A DNA stretch of 64,000 bases, taken from positions 248,001 to 312,000 of the forward strand of contig JAKPSI010000018.1 of the NCBI GenBank assembly GCA_029555415.1. Direction: 5' to 3'. The position numbers were made by a program, and so were the translations under genes. The notes beneath the pieces are model-generated. The model did not search any database, was not told the origin of the DNA, and saw nothing but the letters and a program-made list of their open reading frames with translations. This document shows, one piece after another, positions 42,092 to 51,516 of the stretch; within the stretch, counting starts at the first letter, position 1; every line of letters starts with the position of its first letter. The DNA comes from Bacteroidota bacterium. Lineage in GTDB: Bacteria > Bacteroidota > Bacteroidia > Chitinophagales > Chitinophagaceae.

Positions 42092-45000
42092 AGGTATTCA
42101 ACATCCTCCCGCGTGAGCGTCTTCACAAACCCACTATCATCCGTGATCAGCTCTTTGGCAAGAGCTCTTTTCTTTTCCTGCAGCTGAATGATCTTATCCT
42201 CGATCGTATCCTTACAGATCATGCGGTAGGCGAAGATGTTCTTGGTTTGTCCGATACGGTGCGTCCGGTCGATCGCCTGCTGCTCCACCGCCGGATTCCA
42301 CCAGGGATCCACGATGTACACATAGTCGGCCGCCGTTAAGTTCAGACCCACACCACCCGCTTTCAGTGAAATGAGGAACACGCGTACCGTAGGATCGTTC
42401 TGGAAACTCTGGATCGCTTTTTCACGGTCTGGCGCTGAAGTGCTGCCATCGAAGTATTCATATTTCACACCCAGCTCATCCAGCTTGGCACGCACCAGCG
42501 CCAGCATGCCCAGGAACTGGGAGAACACAAGTGCTTTGTGGTTACTGATGTTTTCCGTGATCTCACGTGCCAGCTCATCCAGCTTGATGGAATGATTCTC
42601 GAATTTCTCTTCTTCATTCAGGATCGCCGGTGAATCACAGATCTGGCGCAGCTTCATCAATCCCTGCAGGATCGTCAGCTGCGATTTCTGGATGCCCTGC
42701 TCCTGGATCGTGCCCATGATCTTGTCGCGGAAGTCATTGCGGTACGCGTCATAGATCTTACGCTGCTCATCTTCCATTTCACACCACAACACCATTTCCA
42801 GTTTTTCCGGAAGATCCCGCGCCACCTGCTCTTTGGTACGACGCAATATGAAGGGATATAATATTTTCTTGAGATGTTCTTTCCTGTCCTGTTCACCGAA
42901 TTTATCGATCGGCATCGCGAATTCCTGACGGAAGAACTCCATCGTACCCAGCATGCCCGGGTTCAGGAAATTCATCTGCGCGAAGATGTCGAATGTATTG
43001 TTCTGCAGCGGGGTACCACTCATGCACAAACGATTTTTGGCATTGAGCAGACATGCCGCCTTCGTCACCTTACTGGAAGGATTCTTGATCGCCTGACTTT
43101 CATCCAGCAACACATAATCGAACTCCACACTCATCAGTAATTTGATATCACTCCGCAATGTTCCATAAGTGGTGATGGTCACATCATGGTCCACCAGTTC
43201 ATCCTTGATCCGCGTACGCTGTCCGCCGTGGTGTATCCTGTAAGTCACGCTGGGCGTGAATTTCCGGATCTCATTCTCCCAGTTGTAGATCAGCGTCGTG
43301 GGACAAACCACCAGCGCCTTCAGTTTGCCGTGTGTGGTCTTGAAGTATTCCAGGAACGACAGGGCCTGAACGGTCTTACCAAGACCCATGTCATCAGCCA
43401 GGATGCCGCCCCATTTGATATCGGTCAGATAATTCAGCCACTGATAACCTGCCACCTGATACGGACGCAATACATGCTCCAGATGGTCCGGCGGCGGTAT
43501 CTCTTTTATTTTATTGAACTCACGCAGTTTCTCGTATTTCTCTTCCAGCTGCACCACCAGTTCTTCTTCATTGCGTGTTTCATATAATTCATCCACCACA
43601 CTCAGGTGATAACGGGATAATTTGAGTGAATTCGTTTTGCCTTCCCCGACACGGAACAGCAATGAATATTTCTTCAGCCATTCTTCCGGCAGAATACCCA
43701 GTGTACCGTCATTCAACTGCACGAACTGCTGCTTGTTGGCCAGCGCACGCTTCACTTCCGCCACCGTCACCTGCTGATCACCGAATACGATGTCCACGCG
43801 GGCATCGAACCAATCGGTATTGCTGCTGATGAAGATCTTCGTTTGCGGCTTGGCCGTATTGAAACGGAAATTTTTCAGTGCTTCAAATCCGAACACCGGT
43901 GTCTTCATATCCTTCATCGCGTCCACGAACAGGAAGAACCAGTTGTTCTTCAGCACATCGGTGCCTTTCAGCGCCAGCGTGCCCGCCTCCTCGTTATTCA
44001 CGAAATTGGAATGCAGGTTCTGTAACTGCTGCATGAACATGTTCTCTTTATCACGGTTGCGGTGCACGATCACCACTTTATCGCCCTGCGGCACCACCAG
44101 TTCATCGCGGTCACGCGTCTTGGTCTCATATCCTTTATAAGAGAATGAAGGCTGGAACACCAGATAATCCCCCTTCTCCACCAGGAACAGATTCACATCA
44201 GGATCGCCTTCCTTGATCTCATGGACCAGCGATTTATCAAAATCCACTTTATAATCACGGGTCAGTGGCAGAATGAATTGTGTAAGGCTTTTGGTCCATT
44301 CATCAGACTGGACCTGCATTTTACCGGATGGCAGGAATTTCTCCACCAGGTGGATCACTTCGCTGTTCTTCCATAAATGGATCTGGTTATTGTACAGGAA
44401 GAATAACGGACTCGCGCTTTCATTATCGCCTAATTCATATTCCATTCCGCCTGCCTGCACACGGCAAAGCACGGAGTAATGGGAATTCTTCTTCACGAAG
44501 AAATGTGGTCTCGCCTCATCCGCGATCAGTTGCAGCGGCTCGAGGTTATTGGTCTTGAATGCTTTTTTATCAGGCAACAGGAACACCAGCGCGTTCGGCG
44601 CGTATTCAATGAACAACTTGCGCAGCTTCGGCAGCATATATTCCGCCATCAGTTCCTTCGTCTCATCCGGCAGATCATCCTCTTCCTGATGGATGATGTT
44701 TTCCCAGATCCCGCTGAACGGAGAGTTCCGGCTGATGTATTTATTGATCTCCGTCTCCTGCAGTTTGCGCAGTGCGGTCAGCAATTGCTTGTCATCTTCC
44801 GGCAAGGGATCCGCGTTCACATAACGGCTGATATCCACCTTTTCCACTTTACCCACGAATTCACGTCCGGCTTCATCCGCTTCACCCATCACTACATCAA
44901 TGGTGAAATGCGGATAGCTTTTTTTATTGAAGTTGAACACCACACCCAGTCTGTGCGTTGTTTTAGCGGGTTCTTTGATCTCTTCTTTCTCCGGCTCCAT

Positions 45001-45840
45001 CGTCTGCAACGGCAACAATACCTGTTTCGGCATCACCGATGGAGTAACGATCACGCGCTTGATGGTCGAATCCAAAACACGCAGGAAAGGTTTACCTTCT
45101 TTATACGCGAATTCGAATTTTCCTTTCAGGTCGTCGGACAGCGAATAACCGTATGCTTCCAATAGTTTATTCTTTTCTTTATCCCAGTTACGGATACTGT
45201 CAAAGTAACCGGCACCGGACTGATGCAGTAACTGCAGGAACACGATCACTTTTGGCAAACAGAGCGGATGTTCCTTATCCTCGAACTCGCAACTGGTATC
45301 AAAATTCCTTTCTTCATTCTTCCGGATGATCACTTTCCAGGGCTTGCCTTCCAGTGTCACCGTGGCTTTCACCATTTCATCCTGCGCAAAATCGATCGTG
45401 GCTTTATGTGTACGCAGGAATTTTTCCGCATCATTGAAAATATCAGGAGAGGAAAGCAGTCGGAGTGATTTCAGGTCGATCTGCTTCATCTTGGCAGTAG
45501 TATGTCGCTGATCGTATTCGGCTTCTTCGGTCTTCAGTTGCCCTTTATCGATCATCTCCTGCAACTGAAAGAGCGACGCTGCTTCATGCCTGCAGATATC
45601 ACCCAGGTTGTACGGACAGGTACAACGCAGGGAAAGACCCTTGGGGTCCCTGATCTTCTGGATGTATACTTTGTAAAAGGTGGAATAGCTGTCGTCTTTT
45701 ACACGGAACGAAGCGGATCCGAACAGATTGTCATACTCGACCAGTTCTGAAAAACCGATCGCATGGATCTTCTTTCCCCTGCGGATCACTTCATCAGTTC
45801 CATGGGTATAGACGTACTTGAGCAAGTGCGGTAAAGCCAT
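42082..45840 (-). CDS. SNF2-family helicase/translocase with SWIM zinc finger
   Basis: 1252 residues. SWIM finger near the N-terminus: CTCPYNLGDICRH (C73, C75, C83, H85). A long central region (about 200-780) is of bacterial SNF2-associated type. The ATPase core includes ADDMGLGKTVQAL (motif I), YVLLDESQAIKN (motif II, DESQ), CMSGTPLQNN (motif III), VFLISLKAGGVGLNL and WWNPAVEQQAIDRTHRIGQT (motifs V and VI). It is a double-stranded DNA translocase probably used in chromatin or repair transactions. It is a long single gene without partners. The stop falls within a heptad array. Confidence 0.95.
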   Translation of the reverse strand: MALPHLLKYVYTHGTDEVIRRGKKIHAIGFSELVEYDNLFGSASFRVKDDSYSTFYKVYIQKIRDPKGLSLRCTCPYNLGDICRHEAASLFQLQEMIDKGQLKTEEAEYDQRHTTAKMKQIDLKSLRLLSSPDIFNDAEKFLRTHKATIDFAQDEMVKATVTLEGKPWKVIIRKNEERNFDTSCEFEDKEHPLCLPKVIVFLQLLHQSGAGYFDSIRNWDKEKNKLLEAYGYSLSDDLKGKFEFAYKEGKPFLRVLDSTIKRVIVTPSVMPKQVLLPLQTMEPEKEEIKEPAKTTHRLGVVFNFNKKSYPHFTIDVVMGEADEAGREFVGKVEKVDISRYVNADPLPEDDKQLLTALRKLQETEINKYISRNSPFSGIWENIIHQEEDDLPDETKELMAEYMLPKLRKLFIEYAPNALVFLLPDKKAFKTNNLEPLQLIADEARPHFFVKKNSHYSVLCRVQAGGMEYELGDNESASPLFFLYNNQIHLWKNSEVIHLVEKFLPSGKMQVQSDEWTKSLTQFILPLTRDYKVDFDKSLVHEIKEGDPDVNLFLVEKGDYLVFQPSFSYKGYETKTRDRDELVVPQGDKVVIVHRNRDKENMFMQQLQNLHSNFVNNEEAGTLALKGTDVLKNNWFFLFVDAMKDMKTPVFGFEALKNFRFNTAKPQTKIFISSNTDWFDARVDIVFGDQQVTVAEVKRALANKQQFVQLNDGTLGILPEEWLKKYSLLFRVGEGKTNSLKLSRYHLSVVDELYETRNEEELVVQLEEKYEKLREFNKIKEIPPPDHLEHVLRPYQVAGYQWLNYLTDIKWGGILADDMGLGKTVQALSFLEYFKTTHGKLKALVVCPTTLIYNWENEIRKFTPSVTYRIHHGGQRTRIKDELVDHDVTITTYGTLRSDIKLLMSVEFDYVLLDESQAIKNPSSKVTKAACLLNAKNRLCMSGTPLQNNTFDIFAQMNFLNPGMLGTMEFFRQEFAMPIDKFGEQDRKEHLKKILYPFILRRTKEQVARDLPEKLEMVLWCEMEDEQRKIYDAYRNDFRDKIMGTIQEQGIQKSQLTILQGLMKLRQICDSPAILNEEEKFENHSIKLDELAREITENISNHKALVFSQFLGMLALVRAKLDELGVKYEYFDGSTSAPDREKAIQSFQNDPTVRVFLISLKAGGVGLNLTAADYVYIVDPWWNPAVEQQAIDRTHRIGQTKNIFAYRMICKDTIEDKIIQLQEKKRALAKELITDDSGFVKTLTREDVEYLFS

Positions 45841-46009
45841 TCAGTCATTCATTAATTGACCCGTCCGTTCGTAATTTGAGCAGCAGCAACAGACGGTTGA
45901 AAAAAGAGTAATCGGCAAATGTAAAAGAATGTGCAGCGGATTTCCTTGTAAATCAGGGGAAATAAAATATAAATTTTATTTGGGAAAGATGCCGTGAAAA
46001 TGGAGTATC

Positions 46010-46744
46010 TTAGAAGGTTGGTCCCGCCACTAATTTACCATCCTGGTACAATGGCAATACCGGCGCCACATCAGGTGTCAGACAGTATTTGATGTCTTCA
46101 ATCAGACCGAATCTTTTTACGAGACGATGATAATGCGTCATGTTCGGCGCAAAGCCAGCGAGATCATTTTTATGCTGCTCATACATGTGTTCCGCCATCA
46201 GTGAACTGTCGCAATGGATCGTGAAATGTTCTTTCACTTTATGGATGACCGCACCGGCGAATAATGTATCCTCGAGATTGAAACGATCCTTCCACCCCGC
46301 GCAACCGAGCACTACATTCTTTTTTTGACTCACTATGAAACCGCACACAGCGCTCAGATTCGGGAACGAACCGGAGATGATCGTGCCCGCACCCTTGTCC
46401 AGCGCCATTTGCAGCAATCTCGTTCCATTCGTGGTAGTGAGAACCAGTGTCTTGCCGGCAATGAAATCCGGACTGTACTCCAGCGGCGAATTGCCATGCT
46501 GCAATCCTTCCGCGATCTGCCCGTCACGCTCTCCGGCCGCGATCGCGCCGATCCGCCTGCCGATCTCAATGGCTTTGGGGACCGAATCCACCGGAATGAT
46601 GCACTTCGCGCCGTTATGCAATGCGGAAGCAATGGTGGATGTAGCACGGAACACATCAATGATCACGACCACACTGTTGCTGAGGTCATACAAATGAAGC
46701 AGGGCGGGTGAAAGCGATGTATGGAGCTGGGGTTTGTCGTTCAT
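46010..46744 (-). CDS. comB: 2-phosphosulfolactate phosphatase
   Basis: 244 residues of the ComB family, which hydrolyses (R)-2-phospho-3-sulfolactate to sulfolactate. Conserved blocks are present in order: VVVIIDVFRATSTI, AGERDG, GNSPLEY, LTTTNGTRLL, GCAGWKDRFNLEDTLFAGAV and LTPDVAPVLPLY. In archaea this is part of coenzyme M synthesis; in Bacteroidota it probably belongs to sulfonate metabolism, possibly sulfonolipid precursors. No comA or comC is nearby. A TATTTTTG box (46755-46762, minus strand) lies only 10 bases before the ATG. Confidence 0.9.
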   Translation of the reverse strand: MNDKPQLHTSLSPALLHLYDLSNSVVVIIDVFRATSTIASALHNGAKCIIPVDSVPKAIEIGRRIGAIAAGERDGQIAEGLQHGNSPLEYSPDFIAGKTLVLTTTNGTRLLQMALDKGAGTIISGSFPNLSAVCGFIVSQKKNVVLGCAGWKDRFNLEDTLFAGAVIHKVKEHFTIHCDSSLMAEHMYEQHKNDLAGFAPNMTHYHRLVKRFGLIEDIKYCLTPDVAPVLPLYQDGKLVAGPTF

Positions 46745-46754
46745 ATGCGTAACG

Positions 46755-46762
46755 CAAAAATA
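46755..46762 (-). promoter_or_regulatory. Promoter -7 box TATTTTTG of comB
   Basis: Exact TAnnTTTG match, 10 bases upstream of the comB ATG. Confidence 0.5.
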
Positions 46763-46783
46763 AATGAAAGCGGTGAATACGTT

Positions 46784-47260
46784 TTACTTCATCAGCAGCG
46801 GCTTCCACTGGTCCGATTCCGCCGTCTTTTTGATGAATTCATTCCTTCGTTGCAGCAGTCTTGTCATATAACCATGCAAATAGATCCGGTCGAACAAACG
46901 GCCGAAAAAACCATACGGCACTTCATAAGTGAAAAGATCGATCATGATCGTTCCGTTCTCGCAGGGCTTGAAATGGTGCTCATGCTGCATGCTTTTGAAA
47001 TCACCCTGCATCTGCATATCACTGAAGGAATCCGGCCGCTTCATATCCGTGATCTTCACCCGTAATAAGCGGTTCTTGAAAAGATGCCGTGCCCGCCACG
47101 TAACGGTCTCATCCTTTTCGATCAGGCCAAAACGCGTGCCTGCAACGGCTTCCTCGTGATGCCCCTGCATGGACTGCTGATGCAGACCGATATGCCTAGC
47201 CAGGTCAAAAACCCGGTCGTGCGGCGCCGCAATAAATGAAGTAAGATGTATGACAGGCAT
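46784..47260 (-). CDS. SRPBCC-fold protein
   Basis: 158 residues. It starts HLTSFIAAPHDRVFDLARHI, the usual strand-helix of START-like proteins. It continues EAVAGTRFGLIEKDETVTWRARH, HEHHFKPCENGTIMIDLFTYEVPYGFFGRLFDR and a long C-terminal helix ending RNEFIKK. This matches the SRPBCC group seen beside oxidoreductases and cell-division-inhibitor-like proteins. The ligand is unknown. It is 39 bases upstream of comB and 55 bases downstream of gcvT on the same strand, but comB has its own promoter box, so linkage is uncertain. Confidence 0.82.
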   Translation of the reverse strand: MPVIHLTSFIAAPHDRVFDLARHIGLHQQSMQGHHEEAVAGTRFGLIEKDETVTWRARHLFKNRLLRVKITDMKRPDSFSDMQMQGDFKSMQHEHHFKPCENGTIMIDLFTYEVPYGFFGRLFDRIYLHGYMTRLLQRRNEFIKKTAESDQWKPLLMK

Positions 47261-47315
47261 GCTGATATGGATTCAGTGATGCGCTATGTATGCAAATTCA
47301 AAGCCACATTGCCGT

Positions 47316-48401
47316 TTAAGCAAAAGGGATCTTTACTACTTTGGCCTGCAGGGATTTATCACGCACCTTGATGAAGATCTCCGTTCCCGCTGTTGCATAC
47401 ACACCCTGCACATAACCCATACCGATCGCTTTACCGAGACTGGGAGCCTGTGTTCCGGAAGTTACCACGCCAATGCTGGTGCCGGTCGCGTCCAGGATCT
47501 CATAACCATGACGGGGGATCCCTTTATCAACCATTTCAAACCCGACCAGTTTGCGGGTAACACCTGTTGCTTTTTGCGCTTCCAGTAAAGTACGCGCGGT
47601 GAAGTCTTTTGTGAATTTGGTGATCCAGCCCAGGCCCGCTTCCAGCGGTGATGTTGTATCATCGATGTCATTGCCATAAAGACAATAACCCATTTCAAGT
47701 CTTAAGGTATCACGCGCACCGAGACCAACAGGTTTCAGCCCCTGCGGACCACCTGCCGCGAAGATCGCGTCCCAGATGATGTTGGCGGCATCATTCGAAT
47801 CTTCAAAATAGATCTCCACACCACCTGCACCGGTATAGCCGGTCGCACTGATCAGCACATTATCCACGCCCGCGAATTTTCCCTTCGCGAATGTGTAATA
47901 TTTCATGTTGAGAATATCGATATCGGTCAATGCCTGCAGGATCTTCGTCGCGTTCGGTCCCTGAATGGCCAGCAGACAGGTTTTGTCGGAAATATTGTGC
48001 ATCTCCGCTCCCGCTGTATTGTGACTGCTGATCCAATTCCAGTCCTTTTCAATATTGGATGCATTCACTACCAGCATGTATACTTTATTCTCTTCGATGC
48101 AATATACCAGCAGGTCATCCACGATACCGGATTCATTATTCGGCAAACAACTGTACTGCGCCTGGCCCGCTTTCAGTTTTGATGCGTCATTACTGGTCAC
48201 ACGCTGGATCAGGTCCAGTGCATGCTCACCTTTCAGGATGAACTCACCCATATGACTCACATCAAAGATGCCCGCGTTCTTGCGTACCGCCGCATGTTCA
48301 TCATTGATACCAGTATAACTGATGGGCATGTTGTAACCGGCGAACTCCGCCATTTTAGCGCCCAGTGCAATGTGTTTGGAAGTAAAAGGAGTATTCTTCA
48401 T
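47316..48401 (-). CDS. gcvT: Glycine cleavage system T protein (aminomethyltransferase)
   Basis: 361 residues. GcvT transfers the aminomethyl carbon from lipoylated H protein to tetrahydrofolate, releasing ammonia. Sequence landmarks: [31 protein letters not shown] (folate-site Asp region), [35 protein letters not shown] and [19 protein letters not shown]. It is full length. The other gcv genes are not adjacent. A TACATTTG promoter box sits 18 bases before the ATG. Confidence 0.95.
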   Translation of the reverse strand: MKNTPFTSKHIALGAKMAEFAGYNMPISYTGINDEHAAVRKNAGIFDVSHMGEFILKGEHALDLIQRVTSNDASKLKAGQAQYSCLPNNESGIVDDLLVYCIEENKVYMLVVNASNIEKDWNWISSHNTAGAEMHNISDKTCLLAIQGPNATKILQALTDIDILNMKYYTFAKGKFAGVDNVLISATGYTGAGGVEIYFEDSNDAANIIWDAIFAAGGPQGLKPVGLGARDTLRLEMGYCLYGNDIDDTTSPLEAGLGWITKFTKDFTARTLLEAQKATGVTRKLVGFEMVDKGIPRHGYEILDATGTSIGVVTSGTQAPSLGKAIGMGYVQGVYATAGTEIFIKVRDKSLQAKVVKIPFA

Positions 48402-48418
48402 GGAAGCAGAATTGTTCG

Positions 48419-48426
48419 CAAATGTA
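48419..48426 (-). promoter_or_regulatory. Promoter -7 box TACATTTG of gcvT
   Basis: Exact TAnnTTTG match 18 bases before the gcvT ATG. Confidence 0.55.
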
Positions 48427-48463
48427 GATGAATTTCAGGGGAGTTGCCGCCATTGGTAACGGC

Positions 48464-48495
48464 AAAAAAATCCCCCGACTAAAAAAGCCGGGGGA
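48464..48495 (-). terminator. Intrinsic terminator of the PadR-PspC operon
   Basis: On the minus strand the stem TCCCCCG / CGGGGGA is followed by seven T. A second hairpin (ACCGCC-ACAA-GGCGGT, 48503-48518) lies between it and the pspC stop. Confidence 0.9.
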
Positions 48496-48530
48496 ATGAA
48501 CCACCGCCACAAGGCGGTCTTCAACCATCT

Positions 48531-50771
48531 TTATGGCATCCACTGCACCAGTGAGAATACGGGTGAGGGACTTCCGCCACCGGTTTCGCTGTCTTCATCA
48601 TCCATACTTTCGCGGTTCAGGGTATGTGATTGCTGTATCTTCTTTTCTTTCAGCTCTTTCAACTCACGTTCTTTTTGCTCAATGGTACGCTGCAACTCAA
48701 TACTGTCGGTATTTACGGCTTTTCCGCCGTTGTAACGGTAATCGGTATTGCCGCTATTGTTGTTCTTGTCCTGAGGTGTGCTGTCGGAATTTTTATCATT
48801 ATAGGATTCACCACCTTTCAGGTAACCATCAACGCCCATCGTATAATCAACACCGGAACGGAATCGGAATGAATTATCATCTTCGATGTTTACATTGAAT
48901 CCGCGGCGGTTACGGAAATTGCGACGTACACGGAAATGAGTGGGGTTGAGTTTATCATTCACGGATTCATCAAAACGGATCTGTTTACCCACCGGTACCT
49001 GGATCTCGATCTCCACCTGCTGTCCGCGGAATTTGCTGGTGCGGTCAACCGTATAACCCGGTGCCAGGTCCAGAATACTGTCTCTGGAAGAAATGGAGTA
49101 CTGGATCTTATCGGCACGGCTCAGCGCGTCATCAGCGGTCCTTCCGTAACTGTATCTTTTCATCGTTACATGGTACATGGAGTCAGCACTGGCTTTCACA
49201 TTGAAACGCACGGTCGACAATTTCAGGGTATCGGTACTGAGGTCCCATCCTTCTCCCCCGTCATTGATCCAGTCGAAGCTGCCGGTATATTCCAGCTGCG
49301 GCTGCGACACGGCCACCACCATTTTCCCTTTCAGGTTCTGTGCCAGCACCACCGGTGAATCGATGTGTTCATATTCATTGAAGTCTTTCGACAAACTGGA
49401 CGCGAACAGTGTAAGGGCCACCCAGCCTACCAGCCAGAGGAATCCGAATGTCCATCCCAGATAACTGTTACGGGAACGCACACCCAGGATCCGGCGGATC
49501 ACCCAGGTAATGAAAGCGATCAGCGGTACACAGAAGAAGAAGATCACAGTGCCCCAGGCATAAGCCTGTTGCCAGTTGCTCGTCCACATGAAGTGATTCA
49601 CCGGCCACCAGGCAATACCTCCGAACACCAGTGCCAGGATGGAAACGAACAGCGCGAACGCGATCGTTCCGGCGATGAACAGGAAGAAGGCTTTGAAAAC
49701 AACAGCGATCGCATGACCGATGCCATTCCCGCCGCGGCGAATATTCTGTCGCATCTCCTGTGCAGCGGGACGAACCGTTGAAGAACCGAAATCTTTCGCG
49801 CGTTCACTAAAACGCTGCGCGGATTCGTTCACTTCTTTGGTCCAGCCTTTCACACGTTCATTCACATTATCCATTGTCACTTTCACATTCTGCCGGATAC
49901 TGTTCACGTCCACCTTCTCACCACGCATTTCCATTTTTTCATAAGGACTGCGGGCTTCCGGTAATACGATCCACAGGATGATATAGGCCAGTGTGAACGT
50001 ACCGGTCAGTGAACCGAAGAACACATTGGGGAAGATGTCAAAATCATGATGCCATGTGAATCCGCGGATCACACCCAGCAACGCGCTCAGGATAAAGGGA
50101 GCAGCGAAGATCAGGCGGATCGTTGAAACACTGCGGTCGAAGTAAGCAGCCAGACCACCGGCCACACCACCGATCACGCGTTCATCAGGATTACGATAGA
50201 GGCGTTTGCCTGAATAACCTTCCTGATCACTCGCGGGCAGCACGATCCATAATATAATGTAGGCGAGGAAGCCAATACCGCCACCAAAGCTGATGATCGC
50301 GAATAATAAACGTACGATCGAAGGATCAACGTCCAGGTAATTGGCGATACCACTGCACACACCACCCAGGATCCTGTCGTTCGGATCACGGTACAAACGA
50401 CCGCGTGCGCGGCGGGGCTGATCGCCCGTCCAGGTGAAGTTCTGCTGTGTCTGTGTGCTGCCACCGGCTGCGGCTGAAGCGGTACGCGCTTCTTCATTTT
50501 CTTTATCGGCCGCTTCAAAATCTTCTACGCGTCCCATTGAAGTGATGATCGCTTTCACATCTTCATCCGTAACCGCGTCAGCTCCCTTGCGGATCTTGTC
50601 ACTCATCAGTTCCGCGATACGGCTTTCAATGTCGTTAATGATCTCATCACGTCCCTCTTCATTGGCGAAGTAGCGGCGCAGGCTTTCTATATAGGCCTGC
50701 AGACTTTCATAAGCCGAATCCTCGATCGGTATGACCCGTCCGCTGAGGTTGATGTTAATGATCTTTTTCAT
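48531..50771 (-). CDS. PspC domain-containing membrane protein
   Basis: 746 residues. An N-terminal regulatory region (about 1-90, SRIAELMSDKIRKGADAVTDEDV) is followed by two PspC domains: RLYRDPNDRILGGVCSGIANYL with GFLAYIILWIVLPAS, and RLYRNPDERVIGGVAGGLAAYF. A coiled region, further membrane helices (about 360-460), a beta-rich domain (about 480-670) and a coiled-coil tail (LQRTIEQKERELKELKEKK) complete it. PspC proteins act in membrane-stress responses. It lies 32 bases after padR, so PadR probably represses it. The regulatory logic is inferred from this common pairing. Confidence 0.92.
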   Translation of the reverse strand: MKKIININLSGRVIPIEDSAYESLQAYIESLRRYFANEEGRDEIINDIESRIAELMSDKIRKGADAVTDEDVKAIITSMGRVEDFEAADKENEEARTASAAAGGSTQTQQNFTWTGDQPRRARGRLYRDPNDRILGGVCSGIANYLDVDPSIVRLLFAIISFGGGIGFLAYIILWIVLPASDQEGYSGKRLYRNPDERVIGGVAGGLAAYFDRSVSTIRLIFAAPFILSALLGVIRGFTWHHDFDIFPNVFFGSLTGTFTLAYIILWIVLPEARSPYEKMEMRGEKVDVNSIRQNVKVTMDNVNERVKGWTKEVNESAQRFSERAKDFGSSTVRPAAQEMRQNIRRGGNGIGHAIAVVFKAFFLFIAGTIAFALFVSILALVFGGIAWWPVNHFMWTSNWQQAYAWGTVIFFFCVPLIAFITWVIRRILGVRSRNSYLGWTFGFLWLVGWVALTLFASSLSKDFNEYEHIDSPVVLAQNLKGKMVVAVSQPQLEYTGSFDWINDGGEGWDLSTDTLKLSTVRFNVKASADSMYHVTMKRYSYGRTADDALSRADKIQYSISSRDSILDLAPGYTVDRTSKFRGQQVEIEIQVPVGKQIRFDESVNDKLNPTHFRVRRNFRNRRGFNVNIEDDNSFRFRSGVDYTMGVDGYLKGGESYNDKNSDSTPQDKNNNSGNTDYRYNGGKAVNTDSIELQRTIEQKERELKELKEKKIQQSHTLNRESMDDEDSETGGGSPSPVFSLVQWMP

Positions 50772-50803
50772 GTTGAAATATTTTTGGTTGAAGTCGTAAT
50801 GGT

Positions 50804-51148
50804 TCAGTTGGTTTCCCCGGGTTGTTTATTGGCCAGCGCATTCACGCCGTTCCTCAATTCTTCCCAGGTCTGTTCTAATTCCTTATAAAAATTTTCGCCT
50901 TTTTCCGTCAGCGAAAAGTACTTGCGCGGAGGACCGGAATTGCTTTCCACCCAGCGATAGGTCAGCATGTCTGCATTTTTCAATCGCGTGAGCAACGGGT
51001 ACAATGTGCCTTCCAGAATATTCAGGTTGGCCGCCCGCATCTCTTCCACAATATCACTGGGGTAGGCCTCACCCCGGCGAATGATGGAGAGAATGCAGAA
51101 TTCCAGTATCCCTTTCCGCATCTGGCTCTGTGTGTTTTCAATGTTCAT
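50804..51148 (-). CDS. PadR family transcriptional regulator
   Basis: 114 residues. Winged helix typical of PadR: RKGILEFCILSIIRRGEAYPSDIVEEM, ILEGTLYPLLTRLKNADMLTYRW, GPPRKYFSLTEKGENFY, then a C-terminal dimerisation helix. The first gene of the operon with the PspC protein. A TATCTTTG box lies upstream at 51174-51181, and an AGTACT-containing segment at about 51191-51216 could be its operator. The effector is unknown; PadR members sense phenolics, drugs or membrane stress. Confidence 0.93.
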   Translation of the reverse strand: MNIENTQSQMRKGILEFCILSIIRRGEAYPSDIVEEMRAANLNILEGTLYPLLTRLKNADMLTYRWVESNSGPPRKYFSLTEKGENFYKELEQTWEELRNGVNALANKQPGETN

Positions 51149-51173
51149 AGCGCTTATTTTATCAATGACAAGA

Positions 51174-51181
51174 CAAAGATA
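51174..51181 (-). promoter_or_regulatory. Promoter -7 box TATCTTTG of padR-pspC
   Basis: Exact TAnnTTTG match, 25 bases before the ATG, with a TTG about 20 bases upstream of it. The segment between holds AGTACT at 51192-51197 and a further AGTAC at 51210-51214, a candidate autoregulatory site. Confidence 0.55.
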
Positions 51182-51406
51182 AGGGAGAATTTAGTACTAT
51201 GCAACACAAAGTACCAACTATTTTAAGGTAATGGCTAAAGAACAGGAGAGGAAAATAAGGGTCATTTCGGCCGAAACCCAATACTGTAGAGGATTTCATA
51301 AAAATTCAAGCAAGCCCCGGTTTTAAAATTTTTCCTATAAGTGGTTATTTTTAATTATAAACGGCGTTGTCCGGAGGCTCTAATACTTCCCTGAAGCTTT
51401 AAACGG

Positions 51407-51433
51407 TTGTCCGGAGTCTCAGACTCCGGACAA
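51407..51433. repeat. Perfect 13-bp palindrome, TTGTCCGGAGTCT arms
   Basis: TTGTCCGGAGTCT and its exact reverse complement flank a single C at 51420. A half-copy, TTGTCCGGAGGCTC, lies at about 51368. This sits in the 368-bp divergent gap (51149-51516), where no other gene is seen. Confidence 0.85.
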
Positions 51434-51516
51434 GTTCGTTACTTAATAAGCACTTCTCTGCCTTTAAAGCATTTCGTTCATTTTCGCCCAAAATCCCCTA
51501 TTTTTAGCTAAAAATC

